A stretch of DNA of 64,000 nucleotides from Misgurnus anguillicaudatus (taxonomy: Eukaryota > Chordata > Actinopteri > Cypriniformes > Cobitidae), in contig NC_073359.2 in the NCBI RefSeq assembly GCF_027580225.2, positions 12,951,001-13,015,000 on the forward strand, given 5' to 3'. Under the pieces are notes generated by a model. The model searched no databases and was not told the DNA's origin. It saw only the letters and a program-made list of their open reading frames with translations. Below are positions 44,311 through 56,875 of the stretch, in pieces; within the stretch, counting starts at the first letter, position 1; each line of letters begins with the position of its first letter. The translations under genes were made by a program, and so were the position numbers.

Positions 44311-45933
44311 AATATTAAACAATAACTGCAATTTGTTTGAACAATGCTCGGATTTTGCAAGAGGGTATAAACAAATTTATGTTAATAAACAGCAGGTTCC
44401 CTTTGTAGTTTCAACGCGTTTCCTAGAAGGTGACAACATGCCACAATACAGTTCAACATGAGATAAATAATGGTGAATGATCTAGTAGCTCTTTTAAAAC
44501 AAGACTTTTTCTTATGTGTCTATACAGAAACAGTAAGCCTTATGTGTGATATTTCAGTGAAGAAACCCAACATTCAACTGAATGTTTACAAGCTGTAGAT
44601 AAGATATAGAAGGTTAAGAGTTTGATCCAACCATTGATATTCACTTATCTTGTGTACAATATGATGCTTATTTTACTATTAATTAGAACTTTTGCGATAT
44701 CCATACAAACCTTATTATGTCCAATGTTTACCAACAATGCACCTCGTGTGTGGTTATGTTTCTCTGGCTAGTAAGCCGAATAATCTAGCAGTAAAAATGA
44801 CCAACTATAAGAAAAACTGCAGCGACAGAGATTTCAAATGTAAATGTTATACACATTTGTCCACTACAGGAATATATGAAACATGTCTGGAAAGCATGGG
44901 GTGCCAGGCAGACACAGAACAGCAATCTTAGCTCTTTACTTGGCAGTCTCAAATGAATCATTTTGGTGGAAAGGTTCAGGGGGGTTCATATATACAGTAA
45001 CACAATAGTTCTGATATTATGAGTCCTGACAGCCTGAAATGTGGTCTTCATAAATGTGAGCATATGTTCTGAGAAAAGTGTCATTTAGTAGACATGTTTT
45101 ATTCCAAGTGACATTACACTATACACTGTTTGCAGGGACAGCCTTCTTCAAAGGCATATGAGGTCTTCATTTAACTAACAATTCACGAAGATCATTAAAT
45201 TGTTAGTTTATTATTCTTATACTTTGGTTAACATGAACATAGATTATGTTATAATGAAGATTAATCCACAGAGTAAGGGAACATGTTTATAAATGTTTTT
45301 TAATAAAGTTTGAAAGAGTTGTTGGGAGCTGGGTGATGGTGGTGAAGTTCGCTTATAGCCTAATGTAAACTTTTTATTACTAGTAAATGCATTAAGACTT
45401 TAAAATTAATCTCTAAAGATTTTCTTAATTAACAAAATGTGTAAGTGTCATAATCTTTTGATGATCTCAGATTTTTTGCGATAATCCAAAATGGAAAAAT
45501 CCTACTGATCTTTTGCCAAGGAAACCCATATGTAGCTAACTTCTGGGTTGGCCTACAAAAATACATCATTCCTGCATCTCTCTATGGGAACGCCTACTGG
45601 GGAACCAATGTCCAAAGCAGTGCAAACAGGCCAAATCTTTTGGCCAACGCAAGGTCAGGTGACGTAGTGTGATGCCTCAGTGCAACCATATAAGGACATC
45701 CGTATCACAGAATTCCTTTTTTTAAACAATTCTTTTAATGAAGTCTACTTCAGTACTATAAATTTAAAATATTACAAAAAAGCGAATGCCCACAGAAACA
45801 TTACTACTTTGCTCTCCTGACTCATCCCAGTGACCTGGGACAATGCATCAATCTTCTCCCACCCAGCTGCACTTGCACAGACATCCGCTACCGGATTGTG
45901 ATGGATGGCTGAATTCAATTAAATTATCATTAT

Positions 45934-45999
45934 GTCAAAAAGCCCAAAGACTCTGCTGCCCATGGAAGAAACAAAGAAGAAAAAACAGGATAAAGAGGT
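45934..45999 (+). other. Possible start exon, unproven
   Basis: An ATG opens a 22-codon frame (MSKSPKTLLPMEETKKKKQD and two more residues) that ends at GAG|GTAATG, a fair donor. A candidate downstream exon at about 47240-47296, between CTCTTTTTAG and ACT|GTAAGT, would meet a stop if joined in phase. The product is not recognised and it may be chance. Confidence 0.15.
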
Positions 46000-46166
46000 A
46001 ATGTGATGTAATGAATGAGTTAGTTTATTTATTTTGCATAGTAGACTACTATTAATATTACTATTAGTAGTTATAGTTTGAAGTAGCCAACTAGATAGCT
46101 TTTATCAGTTTTTATTTCCCTAACCCTTATGTGCATAATTTATACTTCTGCGTCGATTGTATAGCA

Positions 46167-46446
46167 CAGTGGTTTTCAAACTGGGGGCCGCGAGATGGTG
46201 CCAGGGGCGCCCCAGTTTTATGATATTTTATAAAATACATTCATTTATCATGAATTCTGTGCAATTAAACCTAAAAAATAAAAAGCCAACTAACCAACAG
46301 CACTACTATGTATAATTTTATATGTTTTGTTTAATTAAAATATTACATTTTAAAACTGTTTTTGTCATAAATTTTCTTTCGGGGGCCGCGAAAAAATGCA
46401 CTGTACACAAGGAGGGCCGCACGCTGAAAAAGTTTGGGAACCACTG
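46167..46446. mobile_element. hAT-type MITE with exact 8-bp target duplication
   Basis: The ends are CAGTGGTTTTCAAACTGGGG and AAGTTTGGGAACCACTG. The octamer GTATAGCA is present on both sides (46159-46166 and 46447-46454). It is 280 bp with GGGGGCCGCG near both ends and is noncoding. A partial relative lies at 54440-54511. From 46447 to 47817 nothing certain is seen. Confidence 0.9.
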
Positions 46447-47817
46447 GTATAGCATAGCCTTTGCACAGACGCGAAGCCTACACCGCCTGACCAAAAATAT
46501 AAATGCTCGTTAATTTTATGCGGACCAGAAGCGCTGTGATTGGCCAGCTAGAACCCCTCCCTGAGGTCAAAACAATCTGTGTTGCATCTCCTCATACCTT
46601 TAAAAAGGTGAAATGATTTGTGCAGACAAAAACTAATTTAGGGATGCATTGCCTTTAAGAATAAAAGTAATCCACTGCGTCCTCAGTTGCTGAAATATTG
46701 GGAAAAATTAAGACTCTTATGTTCATCCAATACCAGAACATCTGGAATGCTTAGGAGACATTGGTCACTTTAGCTGTAAGTAGAAAACGATGGACGGCAT
46801 ACATGTGTGCCATTTAAAGTCTTTGAGGGATGCAATATGTACCAATGAAGGATTTACCAAAAATTCTTGGTCCAAATAACATTGGAGCGCATTTCATTAA
46901 TGTGTATGCAATATTATCATTGGGTGCATTATTTGGGGTATTACCCAGCTTTGTAAGCTGTGCTGAGGTTTCCGTTGGCTTGGACATTGTGCTGTTTATA
47001 CAGTATTGCAGCCTGTTAAGAATGTTTAAGGTGTAAGGAATGTTATTGTGTGAGTATTTGTGTATTGGTGTTTGATATTGTTTTTGTTTTATTTTTAGAA
47101 TTAGGGTGGCGGAAGGCAGGAGATTTCAGATTCATTTTGGTGGTGGTATTCTTCACTCGGCCTTCATATTGAGGTGCAGTGTGACTGTGCTTTGTGTGCA
47201 CGTGGGGTGGCTGTAAATTATGCTGTTTCTCTTTTTAGTAAGAGAGTTTTGGGATTCATCCCTGGGAGAAGCTGGATGCAGAACCACAATTTACTGTAAG
47301 TACTGTCTTTAAAATGATGTGTTGTTTTGTGAATTAAAATTTAATTCTTTAGAGTTTTGGTTATTTATGTGATGTGATGTGAATTTGTACTCTTTAAATG
47401 GTGACTTTTATTAATAATAAATTGTATTGAGTAGTACTTGTGTCTCATGCCTCCACCGAGCTGAACCCATGAGCTTAATTTTTGTTTAGAGTAATTCCCC
47501 AGTAATAGATCTTTGGGTTGGCATAGTCGGTTCTATTTGGGCTTCTGAATATAAATTGGGTATATGGTGTTGCCCTCTCTATATTTTGTGTATGCCAAGG
47601 TTATACAAAATGAGGTGTTGAAGTTACAACAGCAACTCTACTAAATATAGTTTTTGAAGCATTTGGATGGTAACAAAACACGTTAGGCTTTTCATCTGCT
47701 TTTAATCCTCTACAACCTAATTTTTCAGGAGATAAATTAGTAACTAATTTTGGCCTTGATCTTAATCTAGTGGGTTGAGTCTTTAGATTTTTTAACTGAA
47801 AGTGTAAACAATAGTCT

Positions 47818-48065
47818 TTGAGAGTAAACAATAGTCTTTCAGCCCACATGTCAACATCTACATGTTCTTCCCAAGGCTGTGTTTTGTCCCCCTTTATTAT
47901 AGAGAAAACTATACAAAAAAATATGAGATTAAACATAATAACAGGTACTTCTTTAAATTTGCAGATAAGAGTTATTGTAAGTCTACTGGAAAACAATGAA
48001 ATGTGTCATGGTCAAGTGGTTGATGACTTTATAAAATGGTGTAATAATGCCTGTTTACAGCTTAA
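47818..48065 (+). pseudogene. Decayed LINE reverse transcriptase fragment
   Basis: The frame includes SSQGCVLSP, matching the conserved PQGCVLSP block of LINE reverse transcriptases, and further on VDDFIKWCNNACLQLN, the usual WC...LxLN block before KTKE. The YADD region between them is destroyed. The fragment is cut at LQLN by the TTAA element that follows; a few codons may resume at about 48572. Confidence 0.65.
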
Positions 48066-48571
48066 CTCATTCCCCACCAGCCATTTTTTGAAAAGTTGTC
48101 CGCCAGCATTTTTTTTGTTTTTGATTTTCACAAAATTTTCACAAAATGCCTTCCAGGAAAATTTTCTTTTAAAAATATATAAAAATACAAATAAAAGAAC
48201 AGACCCTTAGCTTTCAAACAAACAATAAACAAACAAACAAACAAAACGGGAAAAAACATTTCATCCTATATTTATTTTTTTCTCTGCTTATAAACTCTTA
48301 AATATGTGTAATTTTCTTTAAAAATATTTTTTAGCAAAAAGCTGAAATAATTGCGTTTTTGTGAAGGACTTTTGTTAGAGATCAGATTCAGAACGATTAT
48401 CAAAACATACACAGAGTTTAAAATTAGTAAATAACTTCTTTGCTTCAGTTTTTTCATAAATTGGGTATTCGCGGTATTGCAGATTAACATAAAAATTCAT
48501 CAGCAACACTTTTTTAATGCAAATGTTTTTTTTTTAAATTGAGGAGACAACTTGTCATGGCGGGGAAAGAG
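48066..48571. mobile_element. MITE with TTAA target duplication
   Basis: The left end CTCATTCCCCACCAGCCATT mirrors the right end, which reads CTCTTTCCCCGCCATGAC on the other strand. TTAA flanks both sides (48062-48065 and 48572-48575), as for Kolobok or piggyBac types. It inserted into a LINE fragment. It is 506 bp and noncoding. Confidence 0.8.
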
Positions 48572-48870
48572 TTAATGGATCCAAGATAGTAGTGGGCAAG
48601 TTTGGTTCTAGAGAGGTTAGCTCCAACCATGAAAATACCTCAACTCTGTAAAGGCTTGTACTGTGTCCCAATCTACATACTCTCCATCCTAAATAGTATT
48701 TGAAATTAGAATAAGTATGTCCCAATATGTTGAAATGAGTATCCATAAAGTTCCCGGATGGTCTGTTTTAAGTGAAAATTTAAAGTGTAGATCCATGATA
48801 TTGATCCGGCTGATATTACCCACACCTCACATTGAGAGGGCGGGGTTTAGTTGCGTCACACAGAAAAACA

Positions 48871-49340
48871 AGTTAAAGGGGACAGAGAATGAAAAACCAT
48901 TTTTACCTTATCTTTGTTGAATAATGGTAGTCTACCCACATTCACAAACATACAAAAAGTGCTAAATATGCTAAACATCTCAGTCTCATAGAAATTCCTC
49001 TTTTAGAAATGTCAGCCAGAAAACAGCCCAATCTGAAAAACTGATGCTTATGACATCACAGGATTCTAACTGCCCCTCCACTTTAAAATAATTGGCTACA
49101 TTTTTTGAGTGGCAGCAAAGTCAGCCAATTAATAATGAGATTGCAACTTAAGCCAGTAGGGGGAGCCAAATTGGTGCAAAACCACTTGTTTAAAATCCCC
49201 CACCCTAATAGAGCTATCTGAGAGAGGTTTTTAGGAAGCTTCTAAGGCATGACAGACCCAAACAAAAAAAAATGTGTCTACATGTCACATCACAGAACAA
49301 GGATAAATACTCCGTTCAATCATTCTATGTCACCTTTAAA
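48871..49340. mobile_element. MITE with TTAAAGG inverted ends
   Basis: The left end AGTTAAAGGGGACAGAGAAT and right end ATTCTATGTCACCTTTAAAT are imperfect inverted repeats about 470 bp apart. Internal phrases such as CTTATGACATCACAGGATTC are common to this class of fish repeats. It is noncoding. Confidence 0.65.
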
Positions 49341-49413
49341 TAAATGATGCGTCATTTAATCAATAAATAAAACAACAGCATAAATATCACATGACAAATA
49401 ATAAATGAAAGGC

Positions 49414-49850
49414 TTAAAGAGATACCCCAGATAAGAAATTTAATCATAAATCACTTACCCCGTGTCATTTCCAAACCCGTAAGTCCTCCAATTGTCTTTG
49501 GAATACATTTTTAGATATTTTTAATGAAAACTTGTGAGTGTCCTGTAGATTGCTATTCAACCACCACTAAATTCGTGACAGTATCATGAAAAAGAATAAA
49601 AAAATTACGTGACTAGGTACCGGTACCTGGGTAGCTATTTAAACACAGAAAAGAATAAAAACATCTCCATAAAAGTCCATGTGCCATCAGTAGTTCAATA
49701 AAAATATTACGAAGCGATGAGAAAACTTTGTGCGCTAAGACAACAAAACTAACAACTTTATTCAACTATTTGTTTTCCTTGTTTGCACATTCATGAGCAA
49801 ACTATGAGTTCACCACCAGTTAGGAAGCAACGAGAAATCCTGGTGTGAAT
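49414..49850. repeat. Fragment of a widespread fish DNA repeat
   Basis: The phrases CATAAATCACTTACCCCGTG and CATTTCCAAACCCGTAAGTC match the interior of a very common fish repeat that normally starts near AAAGGGATAGTTCACCC. It is diverged and lacks a clear right end. From 49851 to 50439 nothing convincing is seen. Confidence 0.5.
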
Positions 49851-50439
49851 TCATAGCCTGCTCATGAACGCGTTTTTCCCTTCATTTCTCACAGGTGTAG
49901 GTATCGTAGCCAAATAGATATGTTTATGTAACGTAGGGCGTTTGTGTAATGTTCTCATTGCCCTCCGCAGCACTGGTCTGGTTTCAGACTCACTCGATTC
50001 TATCAAACCCTGGTGCACTTGCGTTAATCTCACATTATCATCAACATGCACATACAAGAGGATGTAAAACACAATGCAACTTAGCATATGTTTAGCTTTT
50101 TTAAATATTTTGGTGTTTTCATGCATAGCAGAGAGAACGACAGCTGTGTATATGTGCTACTGAATGCGGAATTCATCAGTTGTTATGGTAATCGTGTGTT
50201 GAGAAAACTAATAATCGTTGCAATTGGCAAAAAACGCATGCGCAGGTTACTTTGCTTCCTGGATGAGTGCACACCCGACTCCGGGGTGCTTTCACATTCA
50301 TGCAAACCGTGCCACAGTTCCATTGCACCCGAACTCAAACCACCTCCTTCAGGTAGTCTTAGGTTCGGTGCGCTCCCGGTAGGCTACCGCGTGACTGCTT
50401 TCACATTACAAGTTTTTATGCAACCGGTGCCCCAACCCT

Positions 50440-50941
50440 GTATCACGAAATTATGTACCTAAAGTGACGTAAATTAGTGCGTCTTTTCTGTGACACTGAC
50501 ACATTTTTCCGCCTTTTTGCGTGAACATGTGACGCATTTCTGTTGACATGTCACTGTCACGTATTTGTTACTCAACTGTTTTGTCCTATTTTCAAACCAT
50601 TGATGCTTCGGTTTAGGGTTCGATTTGGTGTTTGCGGTAGGAAGTCATTTCAAGTATTGGTTTATACCTTTTTTACGATTTATTTTTTATTTATTTTCAA
50701 AATTTTAAACCATTGTCGCCTGGCATTAGGGTTAGAGTTGGGTTTGGGTAAGGATGTCATTTTATGTAAATCAACCCTAAACCGAAGCAACAATGGTAAG
50801 AAAATAGGACAAAACAGTTGAGTAACAAATAAGTGAAAGTGACACATAAACAAAAATGTTCACGCAAAAAGGCGAAAAGCGTGTCAGTGTCACAGAAAGG
50901 ACTCACAAATTTACATATAGGTACATAATTTCGTAATACAT
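50440..50941. mobile_element. Foldback repeat, copy A
   Basis: The left arm begins TCACGAAATTATGTACCTAA and the right arm ends TAGGTACATAATTTCGT. Shared internal phrases are CTCAACTGTTTTGTCCTATT and its complement AATAGGACAAAACAGTTGAG. The middle has TAGGGTTAGAGTTGGGTTTG. A closely related copy is at 62131-62546. Confidence 0.8.
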
Positions 50942-51585
50942 TGGTTGCGTGCCCTCCCTGTTTCGAACCAAACTGCCAGTGTGAAAGCCCTCTTACTGGC
51001 GCCATATCCAGTGTCTGACATGTACACTAAAGGTTGGTCAACAAGTGTTTTTTTTTTTTTAATAGGATAGCTATACTATATATTAAAGAATAACTGGAAC
51101 ATCACACACCAATAATCATCCAGCACTAAGACTGTCAATGTTTTATTACAGTTGTTATAAAATGGAAAGGAACAAAATATGACTTATAAAGACTTGATCA
51201 TTTCCTTTCATAAAATAGTTACGACTAAGTCCACTAAAGTTTTTGAAAAATCCACACTGCTTTGTCCGATAATTTTCCAGATGTAAAATGAATAAAAGCT
51301 TTTCTGCAGTCTTAAAATGGAAACACAAGATATTTGGTGGTTTTGTTTAACAAAAGGAAATGATACAGATCACAGATTTAATGTTAAATGATCACAATGT
51401 GGAACAAGTGGGCCTGATTAAGCTTGACTCTTGATGGTAAATAAATCTTAACATTTATATAGAAAAAGAAAAGAAATTAAAACTATACAACAATTCTTCC
51501 TGGCTCTCAAATCTTACAGGTTATAATGTTGTAAATAATCTTCATATGTTTGCATCGACCAATCATTTGCTTTATAAAATCTTAA

Positions 51586-53340
51586 ATGTGACCCTGCATG
51601 TAAAAACTCAGCTTTTTGTGATTTCCGGTGAAAATATAACCTTGATATATTTAAAGTGCCCATATTATGAAAAACTCACTTTTTCTGGGTTTTGGGGTGT
51701 TATTTTGTGTCTCTGATGTTCACACATGCATACAAACTTGGAATTTTTTTGTTGTGAGATACAGGTTTCTGAATGTCCTCTGCCTTGAGTCTCAGATTGC
51801 GCGAGTTCAAACTCAGCTCCGTTGCTACGTAACTAGCCGTTTCGTCACATTCAGTTTGAATTTTCCCGCCCACCACCCCACTCGCAGGTCTCCACCCACC
51901 AGGAGCTAGAGAGAGCACAGAGAGAGCAGTCACTCCTCTATGCTGTTATCATGGCTCACGGAAATAACAGCGCTATTTGGATATTATGGATTATACTCCC
52001 GCCTACTTTTAAAAACAAAGTTTTAACGCGTGGTTATTGGAACCCGGAGTAATCTTATATACAGTGTGTTACGACGCAAATAGTCATCAGATTGTAGGCG
52101 ATAAGACCTTCATGCAAAATCTGATATAAACAACAGACTATGTATCTATATTTCACGGATTATACGCATTTGTGGACAAAAATGGTCATTGGATGTATTT
52201 TATTGGACTTTCATGGATCATTCACACATCTGAAATAGACTGGATTCGATTTGTTGTATTAACACAAAAGGTAAGAAGTCACGTTATATTTTGCATGTTG
52301 TCATCTTCTGTCACAAAATACCACATTTATGATGCTAGAGCATCTGTATCTCAAAACAGAGATCATACATTGATGCTAATCCCATTAATTATACCTTTTA
52401 AATGTATAGTGATGTTAAAATTGGTTGTAAATAGTAGGCTACATAGTTATTTTTGCAGGCTAGATAGTTTACAGCATGGTTTCGAAAGTTAAAAAAAATT
52501 AACGGCTTTATTTTACAATTCTACAAGAACTAAGTAATAATGCTTTGCCAAACTAAAAGTTTTTTACCAAACTAACCGAGACCGGGCCTTACCGCCCCGG
52601 CTTTTCTGACGAGGCTAACCCCCGAGCTTCTCATAACTTTACGGTCCGGACCTCCCGCTAGCTTCTAGCAATTAGCACGCGGTCCACAAGCAGTATACAT
52701 CCCCGCCGGGTCTTAATTTCTGTAATTTGCGAAAATAATGCGTTTGAAAATGTTTTATAACGGGAATATGTTAGCATTGTCCAGGGAAAACGAGTGTATT
52801 GTTGAAACTGCTACATCACAACTTACTCTGGAATCATTGTGTGTCATGAGTTTCTTCTCCTGTAGTGTACTTATTAGTGATACTTTTCTGCATGATTTGT
52901 CTGTTGGCAACATAAACCGTTAATAATAATAATATATAAAATAATAACACAGTATGGTCTGTACTGCTCACGATATCACTATGCACGCGCACATGACGTT
53001 AGTAGTGGGGCGTGATCAAAGGAGCAGCAGCTCATAAATATGTAATGACTAGCTCAAAACGGCACACAATCTGAAATGCCCTGAAACAGAGGCTCCTAGA
53101 GATGGGTAACAATCTTTTCCTACAAGCTATTTCGAGCAAACAACTTTTGAAACATGCTTTATGGAACTCATACACCTATTTAACTTGTGGAAAAGCAGTC
53201 ATAAGATGGGCACTTTAATATTTACTGAGCAAGGTCAAAAAATCATAATGAATTTAATAGGTGAAATCAAACTTTGTTGCTTGTTCTCTCAGAATTTGAT
53301 TTCTGGATTTTTAGTCAGATTTTCACATGAAGGGTCACAT
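51586..53340. mobile_element. MITE split by a larger transposon
   Basis: The ends ATGTGACCCT (51586-51595) and AGGGTCACAT (53331-53340) are perfect inverted repeats with CATGTAAAAACTCAGC and a mirrored TTTAGTCAGATTTTCACATG inward. Removing the insert at 51652-53217 leaves a MITE of about 185 bp. Confidence 0.7.
51652..53217. mobile_element. 1.57-kb non-autonomous DNA transposon with 5-bp target duplication
   Basis: The ends TAAAGTGCCCATATTATGA and TCATAAGATGGGCACTTTA are inverted repeats. ATATT occurs directly at both borders (51647-51651 and 53218-53222). Only short frames are present inside and none resembles a transposase. It lies inside the 51586-53340 MITE. Confidence 0.75.
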
Positions 53341-53879
53341 ATTGTCAGGGATTCATTTAGTCTCTTCTGTGCTCTTTTACTCTTTAAAAAAATGGCACCT
53401 GTTTGCATTTTATGAATCACTAAGGACCAAGGTTGCAGCTAAAAATAATCTTAACTGTTCCATAATATCACCTCCATTTTAAATGGCCTGACAGTCAGTA
53501 AACAGCACATTTTCATTATTCAGTGAACTCATGGCTTTGCTGATAACAAAATAATAAGTGACAAATTATCATATTATTGATGAATATTTGCATAATACAA
53601 CTTCCATAAAACTTTCATTCAAAATAATAGATATAGCAAGACTGAACAGTGCTAATACTATGAATAGGGGACAATGCAATGCTCAAAATGGCCACTCTAG
53701 TAAAAGAAGTCCCACCTTCCAGTTAAAAGGACCAATCAGCAATCGATAAAGACTGAAGATTGCCTGGGGGAGGGGCTATATACAGGGTCCATAGACCTTC
53801 ATTCTTTCCAACAACAAAGCACCTGAACAGAACAAGCTCGTAATCACAAGTTCAGAAATAAGAATTACAGATAGCCTAA

Positions 53880-54050
53880 GGGTGCGTCTCATTTCTCTGT
53901 CTTACCCCTTCCCCCTACCCCTCGGTTTTGCGCGTTCATGTGAGGCAAAGTGCTGTCTCAATTCTCAGTTTGATCAAGGGCTAGGGCCAAGGCGTAGGGA
54001 TACATAGTCCTTGAAACGAAGTGTGATGTTAGGGTTAGTACCACACTTGA
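53880..54050. repeat. Fragment related to the 56.9-kb hairpin repeat
   Basis: TCTCATTTCTCTGTCTTACC is shared with the arms of the element at 56876-57005. Here only one arm is clear, followed by CTAGGGCCAAGGCGTAGGG. The mirrored arm is missing or decayed. Confidence 0.5.
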
Positions 54051-54439
54051 AAGAGAGTGGTAAACGTTAACGTAGGAATTTCTCAGGAGACCCGGCATCA
54101 AGATGTTTTATGGCTGAACTTCGCACAAATTGAAAGTAACGTTATTTTCAGCAGTTTAATTGAGATTATATTTTGACATTCATATTTTCTGATACTTTTA
54201 ATAAAATGTTCATGTTAAATGTTTTAATTTTAATGTTTTTGTTTTGAATCGCTAGTTAAGGTGCTAGCTAGCAGCTAAGTTATGCGCTATTTGTTGATGT
54301 GTACAGTGGATTGACATAAACATTCTAAAACTTAAAATTTGAATTAAACAAAACATTTTAAATTATACAATTTATTGCTTTTGTTTAGTAGCCTTATTTT
54401 TCTGAGGTTTAATTACACAGAATTTATAATAAAGTAATG

Positions 54440-54511
54440 TATTTCATAAAATATTATAAAACTGGGGCCCCTGGCACCATCTGGCGACATCCAGTTTGAG
54501 AACCACTGCTT
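54440..54511. mobile_element. Partial hAT MITE of the 46.2-kb family
   Basis: ATAAAACTGGGGCCCCTGGC followed by CCAGTTTGAGAACCACTG matches one end of the 46167-46446 element in reverse orientation. Only this end is present. Confidence 0.65.
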
Positions 54512-54635
54512 TAATGTATTTGTTTGCATAATATTGAAATGCGTTAATTTTTAATGGGCATATACCGTATGTGGTTGAAACAGATAGCCTAGTGCAGGGG
54601 TAGGCAACATGGAGTGCCGATGTTCTGCAGTGTTA

Positions 54636-55220
54636 TGCGGCTTTCACATAGGATGCGGTGTGCGCTGCGCTCGCCGCTGGGTTCGGCGCAGCCAAGCGAT
54701 TTGTGCTCTGATGGCCAGACCAAAGTAGGCGGGGTTTTCAATAAATTACTACAGTGTTTATATTTGCGTTAAATAGTCGACGAGGAATACAGAGACTGAT
54801 GTTGCTCGTCTCCATTTCACGTAACTTTAAGCATACCTACAACAAGCTGCTTGACTTAAAACACACCTGACATGCCAACTTGAATTGCTACGTGTTTCCA
54901 TGAGACGGCTTTCCTTCCGATGTCTCTGTAGGAGCATAAACTTGTATTATAAAGCCCTTAGAATCCCGAGTATAAGCTATCGTCCATTTTGCTTGTTTGG
55001 ATGCCCCGTTTCTATTGGCCGCGTGGGTAATCGTCACAGAGCGCAGCGCAAAAGTTAAACTATGTTGAACTTTGACCGCGGAGTGAGCGCAAGCTGCGCT
55101 CCGCTGCGCTCGCGCTTTGCTCGGCGCAACAACAAACCGCCCTCGCGCGGCGCAAGCCATTGAAATGAATGGGTTTCATAGCGCAGCGCAGCGCACACCG
55201 CATCCTATGTGAAAGCCGCA
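54636..55220. mobile_element. PIF/Harbinger-type MITE, nested
   Basis: The ends TGCGGCTTTCACATAGGATG and CATCCTATGTGAAAGCCGCA are perfect inverted repeats extended by GCGGTGTGCGCTGCGC and its mirror. TTA flanks both sides (54633-54635 and 55221-55223). The interior is rich in GCGC and noncoding. Confidence 0.85.
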
Positions 55221-55228
55221 TTAAGCTC

Positions 55229-56274
55229 CAGGGGCCTCATTTATCAACATTGCGTAGAAAATGTTCTATATTTGTACCTACGAATAAAATTTAGAATGTG
55301 CCTAAGTACAAAAAAATCGGGATTTATCAAACGTGCGCACGTGGTTCGTACGCACATCAGTAAGTAATCCTTGATGATAAATCCCACTTGTTCTTAAGCA
55401 CCATGCTCGTGCACGTTCATGTTCATTTGCATTTCGAAACGCCTCCAATGAACCATATATGGTGACAACACCTCCCGTTATATGTCACGTGGTTGTGCTT
55501 TTTCCCTCATCGCAATAATGACAAAGAGAGCGTAAAAGAGGAACTTTACAGACGCAGAAATTGAGTTACTGGTGGATGAGGTTAAATAATAACACATCCT
55601 GTTTGGTTCACTTAGTATGGGAGGAATGACTAACAAAAGAAAACAAATGGGAACATGTTACCAGTGAGTTTAATTTCGTTTGGGTATGAGAACACTTCTA
55701 GAAATAAAAAAGTCGTTTGACATTAAATTATCAGCAAAAAAAAAAAAAAAAAAACGCGTCACAGCACACCGACGTGAAACGAGTGCAACTGGAGGAGGAC
55801 AGACAACTTTCCACCTTGGACAGCAGCATATAACCAGCGCTTTGAAAACGCGCTACCTGCGGAATGATTGTTTGCCAAGTCTTCCAATAACACAAGATAA
55901 GCCATTGCACTGTGTCAAGCATTTGACGGAGACTTCATTTATACAAATCACATGTAGAGCTTTCGCAGATACAGATACATATCACAAATAAATCATTATA
56001 CTTATTTGCTGTTACCATACTACATTAATCATTTTTAACACCTGCGTGTGGATAATAAATAGACACTTCTTTACTCACTGGAACAGGGTCCTGTGTAGTA
56101 TCGCTATTCTACCACTAGATGCTCTGCGTACGCATACTCCGAGGTGTGCGTATATTTACACACATTTCTAAGTATAAGTGCAATTTGATAAATTCCACAC
56201 TTTGCGTAAAACTGTTCCTACGCACACTTTACGCACACTTCTGTGCGTACGCACGCTTGATAAATGAGGCCCCA
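55229..56274 (+). mobile_element. Harbinger-type element with remnant of the Myb-like gene
   Basis: The ends GGGGCCTCATTTATCAA and TTGATAAATGAGGCCCC are perfect inverted repeats with GTACGCAC-rich subterminal parts. On the plus strand, about 55530-55670 reads as pieces of a Myb/SANT-like DNA-binding domain (DAEIELLVDEV, then KENKWEHVTSEF, with stops and a frame break), and 55740-55790 has KKRVTAHRRETSATGGG. Harbinger elements carry such an accessory gene next to the nuclease gene; the nuclease is absent here. Confidence 0.75.
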
Positions 56275-56419
56275 GGTCTAATCAAGCAGACCTGAACAAA
56301 CTAATAAAGGTTAAAGTCACCTGAAACTACAGGTAATCAAGGTTTTATAAGGGTTGGAGCTAATCTGCAGGACATCGACACTCCAGGACTGACGTTGCCT
56401 ACCCCCTAGTGCATCCCAA

Positions 56420-56740
56420 ATTTTTTAACATTAACATTTTAATAACACTATAGTTATTATGGCCTTTAGAAACATTTTTTAGAGGAGATGGGTAGTGCCC
56501 AAAAGGCCCCTGTGGTGCGGCCTAGGCTTTTTTCTCTAATGACATTTTTTTCCTTACATTTACTTTTACTTTTATACTTTAAGTAGTTTTGAAACCAGTA
56601 CTTTTTCACTTTTACTTGAGTAAAAAGCTTGAGTTGATACTTCAACTTCTACAAAAGTCTTTTTAAACCCTAGTATCTATACTTCTACTTGAGTAATGAA
56701 TATGAATACTTTTGACACCACTGCTCAGCTCAGGCAATCG
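56420..56740. repeat. hAT end fragment (ACTTGAGTA type)
   Basis: TTTACTTTTACTTTTATACT and CTTCTACTTGAGTAATGAAT, followed by ATACTTTTGACACCACTG, match the termini of the hAT elements at 9830 and 30854. Only one end region remains. Confidence 0.5.
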
Positions 56741-56875
56741 ATACCACAACCTGAGACGACGGCATCTCCGTTGTTTATGTCAATGCTTGTCTGTTTACGT
56801 AGCAGCCAGTTAGCGGCAAGGAAGGTGACGCAAACGGTAATCAAGTGGTGTCTCATTTTTTAGACGAACGATTCA

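Larger units (their letters stand above)
54597..56405. mobile_element. hAT-type MITE carrying two nested insertions
   Basis: The ends GGGGTAGGCAAC and GTTGCCTACCCC are perfect inverted repeats. CTAGTGCA is duplicated at both sides (54589-54596 and 56406-56413). Further inward GGAGTGCCGATGTTCTGCAG mirrors CTGCAGGACATCGACACTCC. Without its two insertions the element would be only about 180 bp. Confidence 0.8.

Noticed and set aside
47240..47296. Exon-like stretch between CTCTTTTTAG and GTAAGT
   Set aside because: Joined in phase to the candidate exon at 45934-45999 it meets a stop at once, and no other partner exon was found.
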